Assembly (NCBI RefSeq): GCF_001708935.1
Contig: NZ_MASI01000009.1
Span: forward strand, 44,017 to 108,016
Length of the DNA stretch: 64,000 nt
Source: Methyloligella halotolerans
Lineage (GTDB): Bacteria; Pseudomonadota; Alphaproteobacteria; Rhizobiales; Methyloligellaceae
Reading direction: 5' to 3'
Made by a program: the position numbers and the translations under genes. The notes beneath the pieces were generated by a model. The model was not told the origin of the DNA and made no database searches. It saw nothing but the letters and a program-made list of their open reading frames with translations. This document shows, one piece after another, positions 18,120-27,246 of this stretch (the stretch's first letter is position 1; each line of letters starts with the position of its first letter).

Positions 18120-18422
18120 GTCTTCTTGCTCCTAAAACCCTCTTCGCAACCTACCGAGGGTTACTCTTTCCGCAACTGCGAAACAACTATCACGTTCTTT
18201 GTGCAGGGCACCAGAGGCTTTGCCTCAGCGTTAAGGCGATGCTTGCTGCGCACGCCTGGAAGCCCCATCTTGAAACGCAGTTTGGGAAGAGGAAACCTCG
18301 GTACGTTCCTGCACTGTTACGAGCGATGCGTCGTCTTGGATCGGCCCGCCCGCCAATTGAGGGGTGTCGACCCAGATGCTCGCTGCTGTATAAGGGGCGG
18401 CCTGTAAAAAGCGGAGATTGGA
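18120..18422. promoter_or_regulatory. phaR-phaA divergent promoter region
   Basis: 303 bp with no convincing gene. It should hold promoters for phaR (minus) and phaA (plus). TGC/GCA-rich words of the kind PhaR favours occur, but I see no exact published operator, so no site is called. Confidence 0.5.
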
Positions 18423-19604
18423 ATGAAAGAGGAAGAGATCGTCATCGCCAGCGCGGCGCGGACCCCCATCGGTGCCTTCAACGGCGGGCTTTCGAGCGTG
18501 CCTGCCCACGAACTCGGCGAAATCGCCATCCGTGCGGCGCTGGAGCGCGCCGGGGTGAAAGCCGAGGAGGTCGGCGAGGTGATTCTCGGCCAGGTGCTCA
18601 CAGCGGGCGAGGGGCAGAACCCGGCGCGGCAGGCTGCGATCGCGGCAGGCGTTCCGGAATCCGCCACGGCCTTCACCATCAACCAAGTCTGCGGCTCGGG
18701 CTTGCGGGCCGTGGCGCTCGGCGCCCAGCAGATCGCCCTCGACAGCGCCGAGATCGTGGTCGCCGGCGGTCAGGAGAACATGAGCCGTTCGCCCCATTGC
18801 GCGCATCTGCGCAGCGGACACAAGATGGGCGATGTCCAGTTCATCGACACCATGATCCGTGACGGTTTGTGGGATGCCTTCAACGGCTATCACATGGGCA
18901 ACACGGCGGAGAACGTCGCCGAGAAGTGGCAGATCACCCGCGAACAGCAGGACGAATTCGCGGTGAAGTCCCAGAACAAGGCCGAGGCCGCCCAGAAAGA
19001 GGGCAAGTTCAAGGACGAGATCACGCCCGTCACCGTGAAGGGCCGCAAGGGCGATACGGTGGTCGAGGATGACGAGTATATCCGCCACGGCGCGAAGCTC
19101 GAGGACGTCGCCAAGCTGCGCACGGCCTTCAGCAAGGAAGGCACCGTCACGGCCGGCAACGCTTCCGGCATCAATGACGGCGCCGCCGCGGTGGTTCTGA
19201 TGAGTGCCGAAGCGGCCAAGAAGCGCGGCGTGGAGCCGCTGGCGCGGATCGTCTCCTGGGCGACCGCGGGCGTCGATCCGGCTGTGATGGGCTCCGGCCC
19301 GATCCCGGCCTCCAAGGCGGCGCTCGACAAGGCCGGCTGGTCCATCGACGACCTCGATCTGGTCGAAGCCAACGAGGCCTTCGCGGCGCAGGCTTGCGCG
19401 GTGAACAAGGAGCTCGGCTGGGACATGGACAAGGTCAACGTCAATGGCGGCGCCATCGCGCTTGGCCATCCGATCGGCGCATCGGGCGCCCGGGTGCTGG
19501 TCACGCTGCTGCACGAGATGAAGCGTCGCGACGCCAAGAAGGGTCTCGCGACACTTTGCATCGGCGGCGGCATGGGCATTGCCATGTGCGTTGAGCGGGA
19601 CTAA
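18423..19604 (+). CDS. phaA: Acetyl-CoA C-acetyltransferase (beta-ketothiolase)
   Basis: 393 residues. It condenses two acetyl-CoA to acetoacetyl-CoA, the first step of PHB synthesis. Catalytic residues are visible: the acylated Cys in [11 protein letters not shown], His in [11 protein letters not shown] and the second Cys in [16 protein letters not shown]-type dimer motifs and the [11 protein letters not shown] opening fit biosynthetic thiolases. It lies upstream of phaB, with a strong hairpin terminator between them. In this organism acetyl-CoA from malyl-CoA cleavage would be its substrate. Confidence 0.96.
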   Translation: MKEEEIVIASAARTPIGAFNGGLSSVPAHELGEIAIRAALERAGVKAEEVGEVILGQVLTAGEGQNPARQAAIAAGVPESATAFTINQVCGSGLRAVALGAQQIALDSAEIVVAGGQENMSRSPHCAHLRSGHKMGDVQFIDTMIRDGLWDAFNGYHMGNTAENVAEKWQITREQQDEFAVKSQNKAEAAQKEGKFKDEITPVTVKGRKGDTVVEDDEYIRHGAKLEDVAKLRTAFSKEGTVTAGNASGINDGAAAVVLMSAEAAKKRGVEPLARIVSWATAGVDPAVMGSGPIPASKAALDKAGWSIDDLDLVEANEAFAAQACAVNKELGWDMDKVNVNGGAIALGHPIGASGARVLVTLLHEMKRRDAKKGLATLCIGGGMGIAMCVERD

Positions 19605-19629
19605 TCGTCGAATTTGAGCTTACACTGGG

Positions 19630-19670
19630 CGCGCCCGAGACAATCTCTCGGGCGCGTTTGGTTTTCTTTT
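19630..19670 (+). terminator. Intrinsic terminator between phaA and phaB
   Basis: Perfect 11-bp stem CGCGCCCGAGA / TCTCGGGCGCG with a 5-base loop, followed by a T-rich tail (TTTGGTTTTCTTTT). It starts 26 bp after the phaA stop and should at least attenuate read-through into phaB. Confidence 0.88.
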
Positions 19671-19719
19671 GGGTGTTCAAGAAGACGGGCGGCCAATGTG
19701 CCGCGCAAGGGAGGAATCA

Positions 19720-20445
19720 ATGGCACGTGTCGCTCTGGTGACGGGAGGAACGCGCGGTATCGGTGGTGCAATCAGCAAGGCGCTGAAGGAGGCCGGCTAC
19801 GATGTGGCTGCCACCTACGCCGGCAACGACGAGGCCGCGAACAAATTCAAGGACGAGACGGGCATCCCCGTCTTCAAGTGGGATGTCGGCGACTACGCGG
19901 CCTGCGAGCAGGGCGTCGTCGATGTGGAGAACCAGGTCGGCCCGGTCGATATCCTGGTCAACAACGCCGGCATCACCAAGGATGCGCCGCTGCACAAGAT
20001 GTCTTACGAGCAGTGGTCGGACGTGCTCCGCACCAACCTGGATTCCATGTTCAACATGACGCGCCAGGTGATCAACGGGATGCGCGAGCGGGGCTTCGGC
20101 CGGATCATCAACATCTCTTCGATCAACGGCCAGAAGGGCCAGGCGGGCATTGCGAACTATTGCGCCGCAAAGGCCGGCGATCTCGGCTTCACCAAGACGG
20201 TGGCGCTGGAGAACGCCAAGAAGGGCATCACCTGCAACGCGATCGCGCCGGGCTATGTGAACACCGATCTTCTCGCCAACGTACCGGAAGAGATCATGCA
20301 GAAGGCGATCCTGGCGAACATCCCTCTGGGCCGTCTGGGCGAGGTGGACGAGATCTCCCGCTGCGTGACGTTCCTGGCGGCCGACGAGGCGGGCTGGATC
20401 ACCGGTTCGACCCTGTCGATCAACGGCGGCCAGTACATGATCTAA
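19720..20445 (+). CDS. phaB: Acetoacetyl-CoA reductase (NADPH)
   Basis: 241 residues, SDR family. It reduces acetoacetyl-CoA to (R)-3-hydroxybutyryl-CoA for PHB synthase. The cofactor motif is VTGGTRGIGGAI; NNAGITKD, the catalytic Ser in NISSINGQKGQ, and YCAAKAGD (Tyr and Lys) are present, and the C-terminus LSINGGQYMI is typical of PhaB. Start 19720 is set by AAGGGAGG just upstream; an ATG at 19669 would add 17 residues. PHB synthase itself is not in the window. Confidence 0.95.
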   Translation: MARVALVTGGTRGIGGAISKALKEAGYDVAATYAGNDEAANKFKDETGIPVFKWDVGDYAACEQGVVDVENQVGPVDILVNNAGITKDAPLHKMSYEQWSDVLRTNLDSMFNMTRQVINGMRERGFGRIINISSINGQKGQAGIANYCAAKAGDLGFTKTVALENAKKGITCNAIAPGYVNTDLLANVPEEIMQKAILANIPLGRLGEVDEISRCVTFLAADEAGWITGSTLSINGGQYMI

Positions 20446-20517
20446 GGCGCTAGGCCGAAAGGCCATAGTGTCTGTGCGGCTTCGACGCGCGGTCGCCATA
20501 TTGCGTTCCGATATAGT

Positions 20518-20551
20518 TGGGGCGCGTCCGTCCGGGCGCGTCCCCTTCTTT
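20518..20551 (+). terminator. Possible phaB terminator
   Basis: An imperfect GC-rich inverted repeat (GGGGCGCG / CGCGTCCCC) followed by TTCTTT, about 70 bp after the phaB stop. The stem has a mismatch, so this is a moderate call. Confidence 0.4.
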
Positions 20552-20570
20552 ATGTGAGCCGCCCTTCAAT

Positions 20571-21823
20571 ATGCCCGAGAACAGACCTGTCCGCGTCCTT
20601 TACATCGAAGACGACGAAGGGCTCGCCCATCTCGTGAAGAAGGGGCTGGAGCGGCGCGGCCTGCTGGTCGACATCGCCAATCGCGGCCAGCTCGGACTCG
20701 AGCGGGTGACGGCCGGCGGCATCGACGTGGTGGCGCTCGACCATTACATGGCCGACCAGGACGGGCTGACGACCCTGGAGGCGATCCAAAAGCTGCCCGA
20801 GCCCCCGCCGGTGGTCTATGTGACCGGCACGGACGACAGCCGCATCGCGGTAGCGGCGCTGAAGCTCGGCGCGGCGGATTACGTCATCAAGGAGGTTCAG
20901 GGCGACTTCATCGCCGAGCTCACGGCGGCGCTCAACGCGGCCCGGCGGATGCAGGCCATGCGCCAGGCGCGGGAGACCGCTGAGCTGGAGGTGCGCCGGA
21001 AGAACAAGGAGCTGGAGGCGCTGTCCAAGAAGCTCTCCAAATATCTCGCCTCCCAGGTCTACGATTCAATCTTCACCGGCGAGCAGAGCGTGGAGCTCGC
21101 CTCCAGCCGGAAGAAGCTGACCGTGTTCTTCTCCGACCTCGTGGACTTCACGGGCACGACGGAGCATCTGGAGTCGGAAGAGCTGACCAATCTCCTCAAT
21201 CACTACCTGACGGAGATGGCGCAGATCGCCAATGCCTATGGCGCGACCATCGACAAATATATCGGCGATGCGGTGCTCGCCTTCTTCGGCGATCCGGAAT
21301 CGCGCGGCATCCAGGAGGACGCGCGCGCTGCGTGCGCATGGCGGTGGCCATGCAGCGGCGGATGGATGAGCTGCAGGACGAGTGGCGGGCCTTCGGCATC
21401 GAGCGGCCCTTCGCGCTCCGCATCGGCATCAACACCGGGTTCTGCACCGTGGGGAATTTCGGCAGCCAAGACCGGATGGACTACACCATCATCGGAAATG
21501 TGGTGAACGGTGCCTCCCGGCTGCAGGTGAGCGCCGGCAGCGGCGGCATCCTGATCGGCCACGAGACCTACGCCCTGGTGAAGGACGAGGTCGTGGCGGA
21601 AGAGCGCCCGGCGATCACGGCAAAAGGCTTCGCCGAGCCTGTGCGGTGCTACCAGGTGCGCGGGCTCTATGACGACCAAGTGGAGGAGGGGAGCGCGATC
21701 CGCGAGGAGTCGGACGGCTTCCGCCTGCTGATCGATCTGGAGCGTGCGGAGCGGGGCGACGCGATCGCCAAGCTTGAGGCGGCGCTCAGCCGTCTGAAGG
21801 CCAGCAGCTGGGATCTGAACTAG
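20571..21823 (+). pseudogene. Response regulator-adenylate/guanylate cyclase fusion, frameshifted
   Basis: The N-terminal receiver domain (about 1-125) has acidic residues EDD13-15 and Asp57 as likely phosphoacceptor. A coiled coil (about 135-175) leads to a class III nucleotide cyclase domain with FFSDLVDFTGTTE, IDKYIGDAVLAFFGDPE and, in the next frame, GINTGFCTVGNFGS and DYTIIGNVVNGASRL. The frame breaks after DARA near 21328/21329. Inserting one G there restores DARACVRMAVAMQRR and a 417-residue protein, the expected architecture. No other defect is seen, so an indel error is likely. It would link a phosphorelay to cAMP or cGMP production. Confidence 0.85.
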
Positions 21824-22251
21824 GGCTCCCAACCTTCGGGCGCCAGCTCGAACCCAGCGAACTCGAATCCCGGGGCTACGGTGCAGCCCATCAGGACCCA
21901 GCCGCCGTCGGGCTTTGCAGCCTGCCAGGCATGGGCCGGTACGACGGCTTGTGGAACTTCGCCCGCCGCCCAATCCGAACCGAGCCTGATGGTGCGACGT
22001 CCGTCGCCATCGGCGATGCTGAGGATCAGCGCGCCGCCGCCATACCAGTGCCAGGTCTCGGCGGCATCGACGCGATGCCAGCGGGATTCCTCACCCTTGC
22101 GCAGCAAATAGAGGATGGCCGTCGAATGAGCTCGGCCGTCCTCTCCCGGTGCATCGCGGAAGGTCTCGCGGAAGTGGCCGCCTTCAGGATGAGGCTGCAG
22201 CCCGAGATGGGCGATGATGTCTTCTGCAGTAAACTCTCGGGCGTCCTTCAC
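21820..22251 (-). CDS. DUF985 cupin-family protein
   Basis: 143 residues from GTG 22251 with GAGGAAAGC upstream. The fold motifs are LQPHPEGGHFRETFRD at the N-terminus, then STAILYLL, SRWHRVDAAETWHWYGG and the closing PGFEFAGFELAP, typical of the DUF985 cupin group. The substrate is unknown. It is convergent with the response-regulator cyclase gene, overlapping it by 4 bp at the stops. A longer start at 22320 gives extra residues without similarity. Confidence 0.82.
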   Translation of the reverse strand: MKDAREFTAEDIIAHLGLQPHPEGGHFRETFRDAPGEDGRAHSTAILYLLRKGEESRWHRVDAAETWHWYGGGALILSIADGDGRRTIRLGSDWAAGEVPQAVVPAHAWQAAKPDGGWVLMGCTVAPGFEFAGFELAPEGWEP

Positions 22252-22347
22252 GCTTTCCTCCCAGCCGCTACGTCGCCGCCGCAGCATGGAAGCGATCGGC
22301 CCATGCGTCCAGCCGCCCATGACGAGGGCGGCCGGGCAGGGGCTCGG

Positions 22348-22944
22348 TTATGCGGCCTGGAGGTGAGCTGCTTGGTCGAGGGCGGTGGAGATGGCCTGCT
22401 GCCGCCCGTCGGGACCGACCATGACGCCCTCGGCGACGATGATCTCCGGATCGGGGATGCCGATGAAGGCAAAGACAGTGCGGAGATAGGTCTCGACGTG
22501 CTCGAAGGCCGAGGCGGGCGACTCGGGTCCATAATGACCGCCGCGGGACACGGCGACGATCACCCGCTTTCCGCCGGCGAGACCCTCGGGGCCGCTTTCC
22601 GTGTAGCGGAAGGTCTTTCCGGCCACGAGGATACGGTCGAGCCAAGCCTTCAACTGGGTCGGAATGGTGAAGTTGTACATGGGTGCTCCAATCACCACGA
22701 TGTCCGCGGCGAGGAACTCGTCGAGCATGGCCTGGCCCGTCTCAAGATCGGACGGCGTTGCATCCGGCTCGCCCTGACCGATGTGGGCGGCCGAGAGATG
22801 GGCAGGCGGCGCGTCGGCGAGGTCGCGGTAGCTGATCTCCAGATCATGCGTTCCGTCTTTGAGCTGCGCCACGACGGCGGCGGAGACAGTCCGGCTCACG
22901 GAATGATCCCCGAGGATGCTGGCATCCAAATGAAGAAGTTTCAT
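22348..22944 (-). CDS. azoR: FMN-dependent NADH-azoreductase / quinone reductase
   Basis: 198 residues, flavodoxin-like fold. AzoR reduces quinones and azo compounds with two electrons, a protective role. Visible: the phosphate-binding SILGDHSVSR near residue 9, GAPMYNFTIPTQLKAWLDRI, which stacks on FMN, and AVSRGGHYG. It is divergent from an HxlR-type regulator across 130 bp, an arrangement known for quinone-sensing regulators, so induction by electrophiles is inferred. Confidence 0.92.
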   Translation of the reverse strand: MKLLHLDASILGDHSVSRTVSAAVVAQLKDGTHDLEISYRDLADAPPAHLSAAHIGQGEPDATPSDLETGQAMLDEFLAADIVVIGAPMYNFTIPTQLKAWLDRILVAGKTFRYTESGPEGLAGGKRVIVAVSRGGHYGPESPASAFEHVETYLRTVFAFIGIPDPEIIVAEGVMVGPDGRQQAISTALDQAAHLQAA

Positions 22945-23074
22945 AGCCTCTGACCTTTGGTATAGGTTGGTAACTGAGGCTATTTTGGTGCCCGCGAAAA
23001 ATCGCGCAAGAAGGCACTTTTTCGGAACCTAGGCACAGGTTTGGCCGCGAGGCACATCCCTGGGAGATGGTCAC

Positions 23075-23461
23075 ATGGACGTAACCGAGGCAGATCTTCC
23101 CGCTCACGATTCCAGCGACTGCAAGGCGGTCAACGCCGTCTTGGGACGGGTGGGCGACAAGTGGAGCGTGCTGATCATCAGCCGGCTGGGCGACAGGACG
23201 CTTCGCTTCAACGAGCTCAAGCGTGAGGTTGGCGGGATCTCCCAGCGCATGCTTACCCTCACCCTTCGCGGCCTCGAGCGGGACGGGCTGGTGACGCGCA
23301 CGGTCTTCGCGACCGTCCCGCCCCGGGTGGAATACGAGCTGACCGCGCTGGGACATTCGCTGCGCGAGCCGGTCGATGCCCTGGCGCGCTGGGCGCTTGA
23401 GCATCAGCCGGAAATCGCCGCCGCGAACCGCCTATACGACCAGCGGAGCCAGCGCAGCTGA
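23075..23461 (+). CDS. HxlR-family transcriptional regulator
   Basis: 128 residues. A winged-helix domain with the family opening DCKAVNAVLGRVGDKWSVLI, then LRFNELKREVGGISQRMLTLTLRGLERDGLV. The N-terminal cysteine just before the first helix matches the redox-sensing Cys of YodB/QorR-type members. It faces azoR, so it probably represses azoR and is released by quinones or other thiol-reactive compounds. The intergenic region contains TTGGTA repeated at short spacing, a possible operator. The direct target is inferred. Confidence 0.88.
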   Translation: MDVTEADLPAHDSSDCKAVNAVLGRVGDKWSVLIISRLGDRTLRFNELKREVGGISQRMLTLTLRGLERDGLVTRTVFATVPPRVEYELTALGHSLREPVDALARWALEHQPEIAAANRLYDQRSQRS

Positions 23462-23484
23462 GCGGCGAGGCGCGTCCGCCATTT

Positions 23485-24246
23485 TCAAAAGACGTCCTTG
23501 CGGTGACGGATCTCGCCGAAGACTTCGTCGAGGGGTTTGCCCGTCATGCCCAGGCGTTCCTGGATCGCAGGGCTGTCGGGCCGCAGGAAGGGATTGGTCG
23601 CCAACTCCTGGGCAAGGGTCGTGGGCAGGGTCGCCTTGCCCTGACGGCGCAGCTCCTCAACCTGCTTTGCCCGGGCCTGGAGGGTCTCGTTCTCCGGCTC
23701 GATGGTGAGGGCGAAGCGCGCATTGGCCTGGGTGTATTCGTGGCCGCAATAGATCGCGGTTTCCGGCGGTAGCTCCATGATCTTCTGTAGGGACGACCAC
23801 ATGGTCTGGGCGTTGCCCTCCATGAGCTTTCCGCAGCCGATGGAGAAGATAGTATCGCCGACGAAGGCGGCGGGCTCGTCCGGGAAGAAATAGGTGATAT
23901 GGCCTGCCGTGTGGCCTGGCGTCTCGATCACCTCGGCCTTCATGTTGCCGGCCTCGACCGTGTCGCCTTCCTTCACGGCGATGTCGATGCCGGGGATCGT
24001 CTCTTGCTCGGCTGCGGGGCCAACCACGATGCAGCCCGACGCCTTCTTCAACGCGACGATGCCGGCGGTGTGGTCATGATGGTGATGGGTGACGAGAATG
24101 TGGGTGAGTATCCAGCCCTTCTCGCTCAAGGCCTTGCGAACGTCCTCGGCATCCGGCGCATCGATTGCCGCCGTCGCCTCTGTTTCCGGGTCGTGCAAGA
24201 GCACGCCGAAATTGTCGCCCCTGGTGGGGAATTGATAGATCTCCAT
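23485..24246 (-). CDS. gloB: Hydroxyacylglutathione hydrolase (glyoxalase II)
   Basis: 253 residues. Metallo-beta-lactamase fold that hydrolyses S-lactoylglutathione, completing methylglyoxal detoxification. The metal site THHHHDHTAG, ETPGHTAGHI, FVGDTIFSIGCG and YCGHEYT are all intact, with C-terminal PFLRPDSP as in GloB. Start 24246 is chosen for AGGGAGCGG just upstream and because MEIYQFPTRGDN is the usual opening. It ends convergent to the HxlR gene. Confidence 0.93.
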   Translation of the reverse strand: MEIYQFPTRGDNFGVLLHDPETEATAAIDAPDAEDVRKALSEKGWILTHILVTHHHHDHTAGIVALKKASGCIVVGPAAEQETIPGIDIAVKEGDTVEAGNMKAEVIETPGHTAGHITYFFPDEPAAFVGDTIFSIGCGKLMEGNAQTMWSSLQKIMELPPETAIYCGHEYTQANARFALTIEPENETLQARAKQVEELRRQGKATLPTTLAQELATNPFLRPDSPAIQERLGMTGKPLDEVFGEIRHRKDVF

Positions 24247-24451
24247 GCCGCTCCCTTTGCATGTTGACGTTTCCACCCGGTCCGCAGGTGAACGGGCCCA
24301 TCCCTCTCTCTCTAGGCTTTGATCACCATTTTTCGGTAAGACTCGTGCGTCCCGGACCTGCAGGAAATTCTAACAGTTCGGGAAGAGTTCCGGAAACGCC
24401 CGGCGGAGATGCCCGGCTGCCGGGTCGCAGAAAGAACGTTTACAGGCTGTC

Positions 24452-25210
24452 ATGCATCTCGATGTCGTCGATCTGAAGGAATTCTATACTTCGCCCCTCG
24501 GTCACGTGGTGCGCCGTCTGCTGGGCGCCCGGCTCAGGGCCCGCTGGACGGATCTCGACGGTCTCGATCTTTTCGGGCTGGGCTACGCGACCCCCTATCT
24601 CGGCGCGTTCAAGGACGAGGCGAGGACACTTGCCGCGCTGATGCCGGCCGAGCAGGGGGTGATCTCCTGGCCGAATCCCGGACCGCGGCGCAGCGTGCTG
24701 GTGGAGGAGGCCGAACTTCCGCTGCTCGATGGGGCGGCAGATCGACTTCTCCTAGTTCATCTGGTGGAGGGGACGGACGATCTCCGCAGCCTGCTGCGGG
24801 AGGTCTGGCGGGTGCTGGCGCCCCAGGGCCGGGTCCTGGTCATCGTGCCGAACCGGCGAGGGCTGTGGGCGCGGGTGGAGACGACGCCGTTCGGCTCCGG
24901 CAGGCCCTACAGCCGGTCCCAGCTCTCGCGACTGCTGCGGGACGCTTCGTTCGTGCCGGAGCACTGGCAGCATGCGCTCTACATGCCGCCCTTCAACTAT
25001 CGCTTCCTGCTAAAATGGTCGCTGTTCTGGGAGCGGCTCGGCTTGGTGCTCTGGCCGGCCTTCTCCGGCGTCATCATGGTGGAGGCGTCGAAGCAGGTTT
25101 ATGGCGCGGTTCCGTCCAAGGCGAAGCGGAAACGCGCCGGGCGGTTTGCACCCGTGCCGGCGGGCGCCGTTGCGCCATTCCAGCGGGAGAAGGCTTCCGG
25201 GAAGAGCTAG
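24452..25210 (+). CDS. SAM-dependent methyltransferase, class I-like
   Basis: 252 residues. The N-terminus (DLKEFYTSPLGHVVRRLLG) and the centre (LLREVWRVLAPQGRVLVIVPNRRGLWAR) resemble a methyltransferase_11 family group found beside gloB in related bacteria. The classical glycine-rich SAM motif is weak (DLFGLGYATPYLGAF). The C-terminal 40 residues are basic. It is divergent from gloB and overlaps the stop of metW by 4 bp tail to tail. The substrate is unknown. Confidence 0.75.
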   Translation: MHLDVVDLKEFYTSPLGHVVRRLLGARLRARWTDLDGLDLFGLGYATPYLGAFKDEARTLAALMPAEQGVISWPNPGPRRSVLVEEAELPLLDGAADRLLLVHLVEGTDDLRSLLREVWRVLAPQGRVLVIVPNRRGLWARVETTPFGSGRPYSRSQLSRLLRDASFVPEHWQHALYMPPFNYRFLLKWSLFWERLGLVLWPAFSGVIMVEASKQVYGAVPSKAKRKRAGRFAPVPAGAVAPFQREKASGKS

Positions 25211-25848
25211 CGGCTCAGCAGGAAGACCGCCTGCTCGCCGAACAGGTTCTGGGCGAAGAAGGGCATGGTGAAGCCGAGCCGGTAGCCGTAGGCGTTCAGC
25301 ACTTCCGCGCGCTCGACCTTGGCGCCGAGCTCGGCGCACAGGGCGGCGAAATCCTTGATGCTGCACAGATGGATGTTCGGGGTCTCGTACCAGCTGTCGG
25401 GCAGGTTGGAGGTCCGGGGCATCGTGCCCTTGAAGAGCAGCTGGGTGCGCATGCGCCAGTGGCCGAAATTCGGAAACGACACGATGACGTGGCGGCCGAT
25501 GCGCAGAAGCTGCTCGAGCACCTCCTTGGGCTTGCGGGTGGCCTGGATGGTCTGGCTCAGGATGACGAAGTCGAACGCGTCGTCGGGATAGTAGATGAGG
25601 TCCCGGTCCGCATCGCCCTGGATGACGGAGAGCCCCTGAGCAACGCAGGCATTCACGCCCTGCTGGGACAGCTCGATGCCGCGCCCGTCCACGTCGTGCT
25701 TGTCGGACAGGATGCGCAGCAGCCCGCCATCGCCGCAGCCGATATCGAGCACCCGGGAGCCGCGGGTGACCATCTCGGCGATGAGCAGAAGGTCGATACG
25801 CGAGGGGTCCGTCTTGCGGACGGCGGGCGAGGCTGCGTGGACGTTCAT
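25207..25848 (-). CDS. metW: Methionine biosynthesis protein MetW
   Basis: 213 residues. MetW is a SAM-dependent methyltransferase-like protein that works with MetX in methionine synthesis. The SAM motif VLDIGCGDGGLLRIL and SFPNFGHW are characteristic. Start 25848 (MNVHAASP) lies 2 bp after the metX stop behind GGGAGGGCG; an upstream ATG inside metX is less likely. The metX-metW pair is the standard arrangement and indicates coupled translation. Confidence 0.93.
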   Translation of the reverse strand: MNVHAASPAVRKTDPSRIDLLLIAEMVTRGSRVLDIGCGDGGLLRILSDKHDVDGRGIELSQQGVNACVAQGLSVIQGDADRDLIYYPDDAFDFVILSQTIQATRKPKEVLEQLLRIGRHVIVSFPNFGHWRMRTQLLFKGTMPRTSNLPDSWYETPNIHLCSIKDFAALCAELGAKVERAEVLNAYGYRLGFTMPFFAQNLFGEQAVFLLSR

Positions 25849-25849
25849 G

Positions 25850-27058
25850 TCAGCGCCCTCCCGCATTGTCGCCAACGATCCCGCGCTTGGCCGCGGCGGC
25901 GTTCAGGAAGCCGCTCACGGTATCGAACAGCTCGGGCTCGTGGAGCAGGAAGGCGTCGTGGCCCTTGTCGGTCTCGATCTCGACGAAGCTGACATTGGCG
26001 GCGACCGCATTCAGGGCGTGCACGATCTCGCGGCTTTCCTCGGTGGGGAACAGCCAGTCGCTGGTGAACGAGATGAGGCAGAACCGCGTCTTGGTCCCGG
26101 TGAACGCGTTGGCGAGCACGCCGTCATGGTCCGCGGCGAGGTCGAAATAATCCATCGCCCGGGTGATGTAGAGATAGGAATTGGCGTCGAAGCGGTCGAC
26201 GAAGCTCACGCCCTGGTGGCGCAGATAGCTTTCCACCTGGAAGTCCGCATCGAAGCCGAAGGTGACGGCGTCCCGGTCCTGCAGGTTACGGCCGAATTTC
26301 CGGTAAAGCGCCTGGTCGGACAGATAGGTGATATGGGCAGCCATCCGCGCAACGGCGAGGCCCTTGCGGGGCAGCTTCTTCTCGTCGTCGTAGCGGCCCT
26401 GACACCAGTCGGGATCAGCCATGACGGCCTGACGCCCAACCTCGTGGAAGGCGATGTTCTGAGAGGAGTGGCGCGCGGCGCAGGCGATGGGGATCGCGGA
26501 GAAGACGCGGTCCTTGTATTTCGCTGCCCATTCCAGGGTCTGCATGCCGCCCATGGAGCCGCCGATCACGCAGAGTAGCTGCGCGATGCCGAGATGGTCC
26601 ATGAGACGCGCCTGGGCGCGGACCATGTCGCCGATGGTGATGACGGGGAAATCCGGGCCGTAGACACCGTCCGTGTCGGGATTGGGCGAGCTGGGGCCCG
26701 TCGAGCCCATGCAGCCGCCCAACACATTCGTGCAGATGACGAAATACTTGTCCGTGTCGACCGGCTTGCCGGGACCGACCATGGTGGTCCACCAGCCGGG
26801 CTTTCCGGTGATGGGATGCTCGTTGGCGACGTGCTGATCGCCGGTCAGGGCATGGCAGATCAGAACGGCATTGGACTTGTCGGCATTGAGCGTGCCGTAG
26901 GTCTTGTAGGCGATGGAAAAGGGCGCAAGCGTGCCGCCGCAGTCCAGCTGCAGGGGCTGGTCCGCCGGGAAATGGACGATCTCGCTCGAGGGATTGGAAA
27001 TCTCTGCCAATCTGAGCGAATTCTCCGAAAAGGCCTCCGCTTTGGGGGTCTCGCTCAT
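25850..27058 (-). CDS. metX: Homoserine O-acetyltransferase
   Basis: 402 residues, alpha/beta hydrolase fold. It acetylates (or succinylates) homoserine at the start of methionine synthesis. The nucleophile elbow GGSMGGMQ, the acid in SDWLFP and the His in DKGHDAFLL form the catalytic triad; CALTGDQHV is the oxyanion loop. It is first in metX-metW, divergent from hisC. The leader carries a GC-rich inverted repeat, CGCCTCCC/GGGAGGCG (27073-27089), about 15 bp before the ATG. No SAM-II riboswitch core was recognised. Confidence 0.95.
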   Translation of the reverse strand: MSETPKAEAFSENSLRLAEISNPSSEIVHFPADQPLQLDCGGTLAPFSIAYKTYGTLNADKSNAVLICHALTGDQHVANEHPITGKPGWWTTMVGPGKPVDTDKYFVICTNVLGGCMGSTGPSSPNPDTDGVYGPDFPVITIGDMVRAQARLMDHLGIAQLLCVIGGSMGGMQTLEWAAKYKDRVFSAIPIACAARHSSQNIAFHEVGRQAVMADPDWCQGRYDDEKKLPRKGLAVARMAAHITYLSDQALYRKFGRNLQDRDAVTFGFDADFQVESYLRHQGVSFVDRFDANSYLYITRAMDYFDLAADHDGVLANAFTGTKTRFCLISFTSDWLFPTEESREIVHALNAVAANVSFVEIETDKGHDAFLLHEPELFDTVSGFLNAAAAKRGIVGDNAGGR

Positions 27059-27246
27059 CTTTCGCCTACTCGCGCCTCCCGGGGAGGCGTTTGAACTAAC
27101 CTAGGCACCGCTAGCTATGCCTTCACGCCGATAAGTCAATCATTCTTTCCTTTGCTTTTACTGAAGGATTGGTCCTATCACAGGGCGCTGGCCGCGCGCG
27201 GCTTGGCGATATTTCTGTTTATCAGCCTCAGGAGTTTTCGGACATC

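Noticed and set aside
27059..27246. SAM-II riboswitch upstream of metX
   Set aside because: Such elements are common before metX in this class, but the conserved pseudoknot words were not found; only a simple GC hairpin is present.
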